Assembly (NCBI RefSeq): GCF_964355755.1
Contig: NC_092673.1
Span: 35,227,648 to 35,287,647 of the forward strand
Direction of reading: 5' to 3'
DNA: 60,000 bases
Origin: Antedon mediterranea
Taxonomy: Eukaryota > Echinodermata > Crinoidea > Comatulida > Antedonidae
Shown here: positions 13,055 to 25,314 of the stretch, piece by piece
Position numbering within the stretch: the first letter of the stretch is position 1
Layout of the letters: each line of letters opens with the position of its first letter
Notes under the pieces: generated by a model
Told to the model about the DNA's origin: nothing
What the model saw: the letters and a program-made list of their open reading frames with translations, nothing else
The model's database searches: none
Made by a program: the position numbers and the translations under genes

Positions 13055-14460
13055 TGACAAAAGTCTTTAATTGGGAGTACATTAAAGTTCGAGTGAATTA
13101 TAAAACATTCTCTTTAAATGGGAAGAGTATTTAATTTATGAACATTTGTATTTGAATATTGTACGATAAAAAACATTATTAAAGAAGCAAAATTCAAGAC
13201 AGTTTAAGCGAGTGTTTTTATCTGGTTTTATCTAGTTAGTAAAAGCATGTCAGCTATCTCAACTGACATGGGTTATACTAACATCCTATAGTATGCTAGT
13301 ATAACACAAACATTGAGTTTTGATGCAAAGAATTTCTCCATGCATAATTTAGTAAGAGTAGTTTGACATGCTATTTAATAAATGCAATATATTTTATATG
13401 CATTATCTATCAACTTGATTTACTCGTTTAAAACAAGAACATTATTCGTTTGTCAATTTTCAACGAGCATTCAACAATTTTTTAAACTTTTGATTTGTAA
13501 TTTTTAAAATCTTCATTGAATTATTAAGAAATACAAATGAAATGAATTGTTTATAAAAAATGTATATTTGCTGTTTGCAATGAAGGATTTTAATTAATTT
13601 ACTCAATTAATTTTAATCAACCTCTTCTATGTAAACACATTGTATTTGATTTGTTTTGTTATACCTACTATACCTGTAGTAAAGATATTTTCAAAAGTAG
13701 TTTAAAACCTTTTCGATTCTATGGTACCCCATATAGCCCTCCAACTGTCCACCTGAATTAACATCCTTAACACCATTTTTGCCACTATATTGGATCTAAG
13801 ATGCCATAAACCTGCCCAATACAATTGCCATTATTTTGGTACAGTATTTCATTTGTAATTTGTATGGATGTCTGCAGTAGGAAAAGTTGTATAATGAAAT
13901 GCTGTACAAATTCTCTCTTCATATTAAATATGAGTATTTGATTATAATATAAAAGAAAAAAATAATGTGTTTTAGATCTTGTTTCTGTATAAACTACAAT
14001 TTATGATACTGTACTGTATTTAACAAATCTGTAACTAAATGTCTTTAAATGTAATATATTAAATTTAATTTACAATTTTAATTGGATTATTTATTGACTA
14101 ACAATTTGATAGCAATTCGATATGGTATACATTTCATTATAATATTATGTGTATGTATTATGCGTCAGTAACTATCAATACTAATGTGCATGGTGTAGTA
14201 TGATAAGCAATCCATGGTGCGACAGGCATACATATAATGGCAGGTACTGTGCCAATATCAAGTACTACAAAACAGCTGTAATTGCTAAAGAAATTTTGAC
14301 AAATTACGGACATGCAGAAATGTAGACAGGGACCACAAAAAAAAATTTACATGATGCGACCAAAAATTAATTGAAACTCCAGCAAAACTCAACAATTATA
14401 AAATATCTTGGTATCATTATTTAAAAAAACATATAGAAATTAAACAACAAATAGAATATT

Positions 14461-14580
14461 ATGACTGTTGCAGCCAAAAGAGCTGAACTGCAGAAATATT
14501 TGGACAGAAACTACAAGAATCTCATCAAAAGAATAAAAAGGACGAACGGCAGACACACCATGAAACACCCTTTCAAGTAA
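14461..14580 (+). other. 39-codon basic ORF of unknown meaning
   Basis: MTVAAKRAELQKYLDRNYK followed by NLIKRIKRTNGRHTMKHPFK and a stop. It is Lys/Arg-rich and its codon use looks more protein-like than the surrounding AT-rich DNA, as in a relic of a retroelement ORF, but I recognise no family. Low support; it lies inside the 16.6-kb intron on the opposite strand. Confidence 0.15.
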
Positions 14581-17500
14581 AAAAAGTATTTGGTGCATGC
14601 TCAGAAACGATGATGTATCTTCCTAGCAAAGGGTAAATTAAATAATAATGTTAATATTTCTTCTCATTAATATAGATAACATTTACTTATACTGCATAAT
14701 ATCATACAAAACATTAATTATTCACAATATGTAATAAGCTCCAGATTTTGATTACTATTTAAAACAACAAGTTTTGTCAATTTCACTCGAGCAAATTTGG
14801 TTTTATTAGTAAAGTGAATTATTTTATTTCATTTTTCATTTTAAAAGGCAATGAATTCAATTTTTCATGGTAATGTTGAAGGTTATTGGTTTTAATTTAC
14901 CTATTTCTGTTCCACGATATCAATTGCATAATCCTACTTTATTTTCAATATCAAGAGCAAGGGTAAAAAAACGGTTTTTCAATCATCTTCCAAAATTATA
15001 TTATTTCTGTGTAAAATTGATGGTTCTGTTCTTTTTCATTCGCTTGCTTGTCAACAGGTTTTGTTTATGTCACTAATATCTAAATTTTGTCTTTTTGTTA
15101 TTTGTAGATTTTTAGCTGTATATTACTGTATGTCTTTCAGCCCTGTTAATGGTTCAATTATCTAATCGTATTATTTAAATATTTTAATTGATAACGTAGC
15201 TTTTTTTTTCTCAATTTTATATAAATCAAAAAGTTAAAATTAAAATAAAAAGTGTATAGCATGGTATAAATATTGATCTCGAGTACACCAGCAGTGTATC
15301 AGTCAATGACAGCCATGCCTTTTCACAATAAGATGGCTAAAATACAAGAACACTAAAAGTAATGCTTATGTATGGTTACTGTAAAATGATGGAATCTTTT
15401 AAATTATGTAAAAAAAAAATTAAAAGGTTTGCTGTTTGTTTTGAAAATATTAAAAACATAAATTATATGTTTAATTTCAAGATTCAAGAAATTTTATTGG
15501 TCCACTTAAAATGGAAATTTGATTTGCTTGGCATAATTAAGACAATGAAACGACAAAGTAAATACATCAAATTGCAAAAATTACTATTGTTGAGAAATAA
15601 TCCAAATATGTACTACGATTACTAATAAAACATTACAGTACAAATAGCATATACTATATCAACAAGAAAATACATGAGAATGTAATTAAATTCACTAACA
15701 CACCATCACTTACCTGCTTTACTAAATATATTTGGCTTAATTACAAATAAAATTCAAATAAGGAGATAAATCCAAAAATAAAATTCCACAGCAAACATCA
15801 AAAGATTCTCCAATGATTTAGATGATAAATTTAGCATACAGCAACCAGAGAACAAAAATGTATCAAGAATAGATTGCTAGACATCCACAAGGAGCAATGA
15901 GTAAACCAAACATACGTACAACCATGAGGCTACTACGCAGCTCAGTGGCGGCAAGGCAATCAACAGAAGTATCAAAATACAACTTACACACACAACAACC
16001 AAATAGAAATATCTGCAATTGCTTGGTTCATTATAGCCTAGTCTGCTAGAACCATTGAGCATGTAGAATTAGCAGGCACGCTAATTGTATATATCTCTAG
16101 CTGGCGTGCTCAACTAAACTTACAAAATACTTAGCAGTAGAGCTTCTGATTTATGGATCTGATGTTGGTTTTATACGACTATAACATCATCCTTAAAGGG
16201 GACATGTGTCAATTAAGACAAACACACAAATATTACAAACACACTGTTCAATTAGAAATTTAGATTAAGTTTTAAAAAAAAACTCACCCAAATCAATAAT
16301 TACCAATTGATTTGTCACAGGTGTTAAATTAAAGCATAGGTTTGACCTCAATTATTAGCATATTGTTAAAATGAATACATTGCTATTATATGACTGAGTA
16401 TAGGATGAGGGGAGAGAAGTTAAAAATATGGCAAATACTCAATTTACATTAATAGTTAAAGAGAAGGTTATAATATTAGAAGTATTATTGAGTATAGTTC
16501 CAGGGGGACTAAGTTGCTAAATGTTTCCAAAAATTAGGGGGTGTGGTTTAACTGATTTTAATAACAATGAACTTAATAAAGTCTTGTGAATTTAGCATAA
16601 ATTTAGGGGTGTGATCTGTACACAAACAATTTAAAAGTGCAGTAAAACATTGGATTGTGTTCCTAGAAGGCTATCATAATTATGATAATGACCTTCCTAT
16701 TGTTATAACACATTTCAAATCATATAGCTAATTAAAGTTCACTGTCTGTAGAGTGCTTAGTACTTAATAGACAAATATTATTCTTATAAATATGAACGAG
16801 AGATTTAACCAAATCATTAACCTAAATAAGATCGTTTTATTGCTAATATATTATTCATTTTAATACTATTTATCTTATATTTTCAGTGATTGCATACATA
16901 ACTTTACTTGACCTTTTGTTGATTTTTAATGTCATTTTTTTCAAAAAAAATTACTGAATGAGTTGGAAGTTGAATAACCGATTGGTTAAAGCACGCTCTG
17001 TGAAACATATTGGAAAGATGCGATAAGCACATGTAACAAATTCTAAAGGCAAATTACTGAAAAAATGAAAACACTAAAGAATGTGGTATATTACTTTACT
17101 TGCATCTATTTATTGAATATTATTATTTGTTACGATATGGACTTTGTTCTGAAATAAAAGTGAATTGAATGGGCAACAGTGGTTGTTTCTCAATGGAGAT
17201 GAAAATAAAATAAGCAGAAAAATTCTAAATCAAAAACTGAAGTAAAAAAATAATGTAAAAAGATCAGAAAGAAAGTGATAAGCTTTCTGAAAACAGTCGC
17301 TTTGGCAGGGCTATATTATTATACTCTTCATATTAGGGTACTGTACATTCTTATTAAGATTTTTGTATATTATTTAGTATAATTTTTACTTTTACGTTGA
17401 ACCAACAAAAACGTTAATTACAGTTTACCTTTTAATGATGTTTCAACATCATCAGTCTAAAGCCTGGGTTGGCGCTTTTCAGCGAACAACGCCACAATAG

Positions 17501-17752
17501 TCTGGATAGAATCAACGACTTTATTTAGATTATTTGTACATTAAGCATGAGGTTGCTGGTCTAGTTAGCAGTAAGCAAAGCTTCAAATAGTCCAAAACAG
17601 GTTTCACTACTCACTAAAGTATACAGTATATTTACAGTACATGTTAGGTTGGGTAAATATTGAACCATAAGTAGGCCATTAATAATATGAAGGGTCATTA
17701 ATAAACTTAATTATATGTACTATAGCAAACCAACAGAACATCAAGATATGAT

Positions 17753-17915
17753 TTAAAGCTTTGTCTACACTATCAAACTAGTTTGACTAAAAAAGTGTGA
17801 TGTTCCCAAATATGGCAGTGATATGCTTAAATATGGTAGTGATATGACATTATCGTGTCCATATATGGCCATACCACATTGTTTTGTAAAGTTTGATGGC
17901 GTAGACAGAGCTTAA
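17753..17915. mobile_element. TTAA-bounded MITE, family A copy 1
   Basis: Left end TTAAAGCTTTGTCTACACTA, right end gtagacagagcttaa: inverted repeats of about 22 bp with the extension atcaaact / agtttgat. The interior has aaatatgg-agtgatatg twice. Same family as 32960-33093 and 47406-47560. No coding capacity. Confidence 0.85.
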
Positions 17916-18248
17916 GAACAATAAACATGTTTCCAAAGAACGAACTAGATACTAATATTCGCACTGAGACACAGAATAAGAAACTATCACAGATCTGGGG
18001 ATGGCCTACTTCCTACGTCACATGATCAGTTTACAGTCATGTGACATGAATATCGCCAGCATATCAATTTCACTTTTTAGTCAAGATAATTATGGAATAC
18101 TTAAAATATCTGCAATTATCTAAGAAATATTTGCACATAATATTACTTTTTGAATTTAATTAAACTCCAATTTGAAATTTAAGCTATAAATAAAGTTACA
18201 CAGTACAACAACACACTCTAGATAAATTAAAACTCCTCCTTATGTGAT

Positions 18249-18394
18249 ACACCTCTCCTGTTCAGAGAGACACCTCCCCTGTTCAGAGAGACACCTCCCC
18301 TGTTCAGAGAGACACCTCCCCTGTTCAGAGAGACACCTCCCTGTTCAGAGAGACACGTCCCCTATTCAGAGAGACACCTCCCCTGTTCAGAGGG
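18249..18394. repeat. 21-bp tandem repeat, 7 copies
   Basis: The unit is ACACCTCCCCTGTTCAGAGAG, with one copy missing a C (20 bp) and one with cgtcccctatt. Open frames through it are meaningless. Confidence 0.97.
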
Positions 18395-18889
18395 ACACTC
18401 ATATGAAGGGCAAATTTTACCATTAAAAAAGGATACAAATATGTTTAAAAGGCACATTTACACTAGGAAGATATTGTTTTGTACCAAAAAAAACCCCATC
18501 AAAACTATCCTCAATAAAATCTCTTTTTTTTTCAATAAACATGTGTATTGCACAATATAATGGTAGATTTTTACGTAGTAAATGTTTGACGTCCAATATA
18601 AGAATTATTCATTTATCAAATTAAACATAGTATCCTTTTAGACTAGCTTCATACCATAACAATTGCGTGCTCAAATTAGTGTTTACCAACTGAATGACTG
18701 ACTGACATAGTGAGCTGTAGAGTTGCACGCGACTAAAAACTGTTGACTGCATGTGCTAATGAGGTGTAGATTGGTATTATTATAGACATTTTATGTACCA
18801 TATACTGTATAACAAAAAAACAAGCACATTTATCAATCAAATTAAATAATGTTAGCCTTCCATCTGTAGCTTTAAAATATAAAATGTTT

Positions 18890-18930
18890 AACATATGCTA
18901 ATGAGGTCAACGGTTCAAATCTCGCACTGA
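18890..18930 (+). other. Weak tRNA B-box-like sequence
   Basis: gaggtcaacggttcaaatctcgcac contains a good B-box (ggttcaaatc), but I see no A-box at proper distance. It may be a worn SINE head. Confidence 0.2.
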
Positions 18931-20456
18931 ACATTATTGATTAAATTTAAAGGAAACATTTAATTGGGCATGGCAAGTTTATAGCAAGTAAGTAATTTAA
19001 TATCATCAATGAAAACAAAATGAATTTCATTAATATCATGAATCCATCATTTTGACACATTGTTATAAAAATTATTGAAATTATATGAAAAATTGACAAC
19101 TGAACACTCAATGTACAATTTCCTCCTCAAGAAAAAATATTTCACAACTTTTACGTCGGTTGAAATTTGGCTTGGATGTCAAAATAAGCTTTTAGGATTG
19201 GTATAAGAAAAGATGAGTTTAACATCTAGCAGGGTCAAAGTTCATAACTATCATCTTCAGTTACTTTAGGGTATTTCATGGTCTTTGTTTCTTTTTTTTT
19301 GTGTAAATCTTTTACGTTTATTAAGGCACTAAATTATTATAGACAACCATAATTATTATTATTAATATTTGTTGCTATTCGTAGTTTAATTGAATATTGC
19401 ATACTAGCAAAACAATAACATATAAATTAATAAGAAAAAACTGAATTGTAAAATTGTTTTCCATTTATAAACAAAATATTACATCGATATATTGTTAAAT
19501 CTATTTGTGAAATGAAATAGTTTATCTTCTCTAAGAATATTTTATTATTGCATCTGTGTTGTGTATTGTATAAAAAATAAAAATATATAAAAAGTAATAT
19601 ATGATGAAAGTAGACATGTAGAAAGTGAATACATGTCATGAATGCATTTTATCACTGTTCTCTATCACAATAGATAATTTAAATGACCTGGGAATTGAGC
19701 GTGGTTGTACATTGATACGTCGCTATAGTATTTCAAGTTATCATTTTAGTTTCACCAAAAAGAAAAAACATTATTCTTCAATTCTAATTATAATAACCAA
19801 TTAGTTAATTATACTATTGCAATGAAACTCATGCAAGGAGAAGAATTAAAAAACGATTGAAATTCTTCATATAAATTTCACAGACATAGAGAAATTTCAA
19901 ACTTTAATAGCATATAAATGGTAAAGAATAAAAAATCTGCGAGAATAAGAAAAAAAAAATCTTTATTGTACAGGTATCCCACCATTTAACCACTAGGGCT
20001 TTCATAGTATCATTCTAATCTGATGACCACCATTCACATTTATTCTGAATTAATTATTTATAAAGAAATATATTACGTATTATTTGTGGAAATTAAATAA
20101 AAACAAACAAAGATTATCAGCGTTATACATGGTTCTCAGTAATACTCAAGCTAAAAACAGTGAACAGGCAAAAAAAAAAAATTGATACACAAAATATAAA
20201 TTTGACAGGCATAGACAAACTATAATTCACCCAGTGATTTTCTGGAAATTGATTATTAATTTATAACTGATGAAGATGAGAATTTGTTTTAAATATTTGT
20301 ACAAATTATGTATGTGTACACCTGTTTGCAGGATTAACACACCTGTATAAATGTAGTTAACATGCACAGTGTATGCATAGCAATATGACTTGGGGCAGCT
20401 ACATCCGGACAAAAGTAAGAAACACTAGATTTGAACTCGTCACTACGGACGAGTTA

Positions 20457-21568
20457 GGTTATCCGCAGAGCAAACGCCACGTGCACGTCATACGTTAGAA
20501 TATTGCGCAGAGAAAACCATTATGCCATTGAAAAAATGTTAGTGCGCTCTCTATTTTACGTCACGTCTAAGTATACACAGTATACACTATATATTGTATA
20601 CGTACTACATACAGTGAAGAATATGTGAAAATAAGTGGCCCAAGTTATTGACGCTTTTGGACATGATGACGTCATCACAATTTTAAAAACGGTATATCAT
20701 GCGAAAGATAATTGATTGGCATAGACAATATAAAAAAATGGGGGGAAATGGAATTAGGATAAGTGGAGATGCGCTCTATTAAATGTGATGAGCTATGACG
20801 AAAGAGACAAAAATCCTATATTTTATATTTGAGTGGCCATACGATGACGTCACTATGTCCTGTTAGCCATATCGATGCATGATTCGATATCTGCAACTCA
20901 TCAACTTCCAGAATGTGTAATTTAAAAAAAGTTCACCTCGTAGTTTACAATCTATGACTGTTTTAAAAAAGGCATAATTTTCATGAATTTTTGAACTTTT
21001 TCATCAAAAACGCGCGCAAATTGTTCAATTCTACGTGCTCGTATGAGGTGATTTTAAGTCGAAATTGTTTGAAAGTTGGTAAATTTACTAAAAAAGATAG
21101 GAAAAACAAAAATCAAGCAAAAAAAAGATGTTTTTGCGCTACGTGCGCACGCGCGCGTAAAAAAATTGCGCACGCGTGGGAATTTTTGAAATGCTCAAAA
21201 TGACCTGAAACGCGTAGAAAGTTGATTAGAAAATGAATTTTCGCATTTTGAAATTTTAAACGCGCGTGCGCGCGTAACTTTTTGGAAAACTGCCATTTTA
21301 AATCCATAGAAAGTTAGCGCATGATATAAATTACACTTTTGCCAAGTTTCAATTAAAATTGCTTTTTGGTTTTCAATCTATGTTAAATACGCAAAATTCA
21401 CAAAATCGCGCGTAACTTACGCTGCGCGACTCTAAAGTCAAAAAACGAAACGTCCTGCACATCTACAGCTACAGGTCAATCTTATGAAAAAGTTACACAA
21501 TCTTCTGTTTGCCAGAATTAGAGATACGCTGCCAACAAAATTCAGGGAAAGAAAGAAGAATAACATAG

Positions 21569-21599
<31 letters not shown>

Positions 21600-21641
21600 T
21601 CCTGACAATAACAAGGGGTTATCCGCCAAGAGCGGATAACC
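20457..21641. mobile_element. 1.19-kb CpG-rich element with GGTTATCCGC inverted ends
   Basis: GGTTATCCGC at 20457-20466 is the exact inverse of GCGGATAACC at 21632-21641. The right end also has an inner inverted copy (21617-21626), giving a 10-bp hairpin with a 5-base loop. Between them the DNA is unlike its surroundings: many CpG, alternating purine-pyrimidine tracts such as acgcgcgtgcgcgcgtaac near 21259, and an A-run of about 28 at 21570-21598. No transposase frame. I see no clear target-site duplication (left flank gagtta, right flank aactat). Confidence 0.55.
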
Positions 21642-21750
21642 AACTATACAGTACAGACGATATATTTTTACTATCAAAAAAAGGAGGAAAATGAAAACTA
21701 TGGAACGCAAAGATTGCAAAAAGTATCATAAAGAGACTACTAAAGTTTTT

Positions 21751-22099
21751 TCTACATTATCAAACTTTATGTGACTAATAAACGTGATGTGCACATGGAC
21801 ATGGTTCTGTCTACACTATCAAACTTTATGTGACTAAACAATGTGATGTGCACATGGACATGGTTCTGTCTTCAATATCAAACTTTATGTGACTAAACAA
21901 TGTGATGTGCACATGGACATGGTTCTGTCTACACTATCAAACTTTATGTGACTAAACAATGTGATGTGCAAATGGACATGGTTCTGTCTTCAATATCAAA
22001 CTTTATGTGACTAAAACAATGTGATGTGCACATGGACATGGTTCTGTCTTCAATATCAAACTTTATGTGACTAAACAATGTGATGTGCACGTGGACATG
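21751..22099. repeat. 59-bp tandem repeat, 6 copies, made from a MITE end
   Basis: The unit begins tctacactatcaaactttat and continues gtgactaaacaatgtgatgt, gcacatggacatggttctg. Its first 20 bases are the terminal sequence of MITE family A (tctacactatcaaact), and cacatggacatgg recalls the family's inner ccatatatgg/cccatatatggacac. Copies alternate tctacactatc and tcttcaatatc, hinting at a two-unit register. Confidence 0.9.
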
Positions 22100-22495
22100 A
22101 AAACTCAATAATTAATAATAATCATCTTTATTAACATGTTTTGGGGACAATACATCTTCAATGAACAACTATAACACTATATAGAATATATGAAATAGAT
22201 GTAAGATGTGATATAACGGTGATGTTAAGGCAGGTGTACAGCCTTGGTATTGTCTGATTACCTGTGTATTTCTTGCAATCAACTGGAATAACTTAATTAA
22301 ACAGTTTAATTAAGTCGTGTTCATATGTATACATGAGTCCGTTTGGATTAATGGGTTGTGAGCTCCGAGATTGCGTGAATTAGTCAACCGTTAAAATACA
22401 GTTAGTAATATCGCACGATATAGCCTCTCGTGTTAACATTTTTACAGTTAGTGATTAACAATTAATTATGCTCACTGATTATTATGCTTCTACAA

Positions 22496-22842
22496 GAGAG
22501 AGGCGATTAATGTTAGCCTACAAGTTGTCGTGTCAGTCATAGACGCACCTCAAGACAGAGGCGATTAATGTTAGCCTACAAGTTGTCTTGTCAGTCATAG
22601 ACGCACCTCAAGACAGAGGCGATTAATGTTAGCCTACAAGTTGTCTTGTCAGTCATAGACGCACCTCGAGACAGAGGCGATTAATGTTAGCCTACAAGTT
22701 GTCGTGTCAGTCATAGACGCACCTCAAGACAGAGGCGATTAATGTTAGCCTAAAAGTTGTCGTGTCAGTCATAGACGCACCTCAAGACAGAGGCGATTAA
22801 TGTTAGCCTACAAGTTGTCGTGTCAGTCATAGACGCACCTAG
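22496..22842. repeat. 58-bp tandem repeat, 6 copies
   Basis: The unit includes GAGGCGATTAATGTTAGCCT and gtcagtcatagacgcacct. Copies differ by single bases only (gtcgtg/gtcttg; tcaag/tcgag). Confidence 0.96.
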
Positions 22843-23032
22843 TTCAGCTTATGGCAACTGATCTTCATGAATGTTTGTTTTTGGTTTTCCATTTTTAAAA
22901 ATAAATATAACCTTATTTTCAGTTTGGACCAAATCTTTATTAATGTAACTCAGCCATTATAAACACCTAAAAACATGCTTTTGTCTTGCAAAAGACTGTA
23001 CATGTACATCGATTCTGTCAGTCGATATGGTT

Positions 23033-24177
23033 GTGTCCAGTGGCGGATCTAGGGGGGGGGGGGTGAATAGGGTGGCTAGCCACCCCCCTTAATTCTAAAA
23101 AAAAAAAAAAAAAGATGCAACCTAATCGCGATTGACCGTCGCTAGACGTGGATTAATCTTTTAATTAAGAAGAGTAGGCCTAGCTAGCTAGGCCCTACTA
23201 GAGCTAGCATTAATAGTTGTGTGTAAATAGGCCTACACAGTGAAAGAGCTAAAGAGTTCAATTACTATTATGAATTCAAGAGTTTAAAAAGAAAACACGA
23301 TTTACAATCTTCGGAAAATACCCATTTTCAAAACACACGCACTCCTAAAACTACCAGCGTCACGTTGTCAAGCTCGCTCCTCGTGTGAATGCTGACGTCA
23401 TCACTCTCCCAAATACACCATTTTCCATTGCAGTTAATTTCCGCCGCCCTGGTCACGTCCGTCCGTGTGTGCACAAGCGTTAGCGTGGTATATTTACACC
23501 CCTGAGTGGAGTGTAATATTGGGAACTTTTTTCTCGCGCATGAAAGTTTTTTGTATAATATTATGGTATGCAGTATAAACGATAAAAATAAACGAGAAAC
23601 ATGGTGTTCTTTTATTATTTTATAGGCATAAAATAAACATGAAATGTCTTGTATGTACACGGGACGGCCGAAAAAAGTATGTGGCGTATTTATTTGGCGT
23701 TTTTTGATTTGCGTTATAGACACGGCGATTACTGCAATCATTGTATACCAAATTACATTGAGTTATTCACCCGGCTGTAGGGTATATATCTCTGAGGTTA
23801 ACAGACAACCAAAACACGGTACACAACACATGCACTCTATCGAGGCATTTTCGGAGTACCGCATTAATGTTCATTTTGTTTGAAGGTTTTTCGATCAAAG
23901 TTTATTATTAGTTCGTCGAAAAAGATCCGTACAGTAGGCCTATTTAGGAAGGATGTATTTAAATTTACATTAGGCCCCTATGTAATATTTGTTATTAAGT
24001 GTGAAACAGTTTCTCTAGCCTATTAAACAGTGTGTAAGCATCTATTTTTTTAAAAATTTTCGGAACCTCCAGAGGGGACACCCCCTCCCAAACCCTCCCC
24101 CGCTCGGTGCTACGCACCTCGTTTGCCACTTCCGTAGCCACCCCCCCTCGTCAGATCCTAGATCCGCCACTGGTGTC
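23033..24177. mobile_element. 1.13-kb non-autonomous TIR transposon with 5-bp target duplication (hAT-like?)
   Basis: Ends are CAGTGGCGGATCTAG (23038-23052) and its exact inverse CTAGATCCGCCACTG (24158-24172), flanked by GTGTC on both sides (23033-23037, 24173-24177). Subterminal G-runs with gggtggcta recur inverted at the other end (tagccacccccc). CAGTGGCGGATC ends are familiar from many animal genomes. I associate them with hAT-type elements, although hAT duplications are mostly 8 bp, with 5-bp subgroups known. The longest inner frames show no transposase motif. Intact ends and an exact duplication imply recent insertion. Confidence 0.85.
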
Positions 24178-25246
24178 AAATGACTTTCAATAAACAACTC
24201 TTTATCAACAAAATTTAATCAAATAGGGTATATAAACCATACCAAATGTGTGCGCTATAAAAGACAATTTACAAAAATGTATTTTTTTTATAAAATTTTT
24301 ATGAAGCGTTTCAACACAACAAAGTCAAGCATTTATTTTTCCTGGAGTATCATTGTCATATAAGATTAACGCAAAATTGAACAATTTTCATTTTATTCTT
24401 CAGAAATTTTCAAAATAACACTAAACATTTTGAATATTAGCCAACAACATGTACATCTTCCATTATTTGTTGTGTATTGATTTTAAAAGTTAATCGTTCA
24501 GTTATATGTACATACTGGATTTAAATTATAATGAAAGTAAACACATTGATGACAAAACAAATATTTAATAAATCCACATTGACAGAATTTAAGCTTGGTT
24601 AATTAGCATATTTTCAACTAAAGAGCTAAGAATATTAATTTTAATGCCAGAGAATTACATAGAAAACTGGAAAGAGATTTAATAGCCATTTAAGGCTCAC
24701 ATGTGGGAAGTGATGGGAGTCATGTGACATCTAAATTTCATACTAGACTGATTTAAATTGAACTTGGGAATATGAATTAGTTGTGTTGTGGCCTTTTACT
24801 GTGATTATTCGTTAATTACACTACAGTAGAACATGTACCACCCATGTTTCATATCCCTGTGAAACAAGGGACAATATATCGCGTAAATAGAGCTAAATTA
24901 ACAAGATCGCATTGTGCGCACAACCTTCATACGCACATACTCTAGTTTAGCTAGTATTTTGCATACTTAATACTTTCTGAAAATTATTCGCGCCATGAAG
25001 CAAATTTCAATCACTCGCGAAATGTGCAAAAGTTTCATGTGTGTGAGAGTTTCTGGTTTTACAGTAGCTTGTGAATACTTGAGAAAAGAAAAAAACAAAA
25101 AGATGTTGAGGTTTGGTGTTGTATGAGTTTTATTTGATTTCTTTATGTGTGTCTATTTTAATTGCTATATTATATATTTGTTCACTCATAAGTCAGAATT
25201 GGCTGATCTTGTAAACAAGAGTGTGGTTAAATAAACAAATACATAC

Positions 25247-25314
25247 CTTATCAGGCGTCATTCTGACTAGCTTAAGGTTTTCCATGCTACGTCTTCTTGG
25301 TTTAACAACATCAT
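25247..25314 (-). CDS. GPSM2: GPSM2-like exon 10: linker phospho-site RRRSMEN
   Basis: Residues 374-396: DDVVKPRRRSMENLKLVR, MTPDK. The acceptor is AATTATTTCAG and the donor is AAG|GTATGT. Human LGN has GRRHSMENMELMKLTPEK, where phosphorylation of the Ser (aPKC/Aurora-type basic site) creates a ligand for the guanylate-kinase domain of DLG. The equivalent here is S383, with the R-R-x-S-M-E-N core intact, so this regulatory contact is probably conserved. It lies between a 10.4-kb and a 16.6-kb intron and would be easy to miss without the family alignment. Confidence 0.93.

Larger units (their letters stand above)
8691..25246 (-). other. 16.6-kb intron between exons 10 and 11
   Basis: The longest intron. 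From the left: SINE pieces (9430-9860), a satellite-like block (11690-12120), a 20-bp-arm palindrome (12719-12770), a 22-bp array, a plain AT-rich stretch (13.1-17.7 kb) where I see nothing functional, a MITE (17753), a 21-bp array (18249), a plain stretch (18.4-20.4 kb), the CpG-rich TIR element (20457), the MITE-derived array (21751), a 58-bp array (22496), the 1.13-kb TIR transposon (23038), and plain sequence to exon 10. Confidence 0.8.

Noticed and set aside
15711-15722. Strong minus-strand splice donor (AAAGCAG|GTAAGT) in the 16.6-kb intron
   Set aside because: No matching acceptor with an open phase-0 segment and no homology to LGN linker; exons 10 and 11 already join in frame.
17420-17500. 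Short hairpin (tgatgtttcaacatca) as a regulatory structure
   Set aside because: 7-bp arms in AT-rich DNA are expected by chance.
23328-23741. 137-codon frame inside the 1.13-kb TIR element
   Set aside because: No transposase motif (no DDE/RNase-H-like or BED zinc-finger pattern) and an overlapping frame on the other strand; probably chance.
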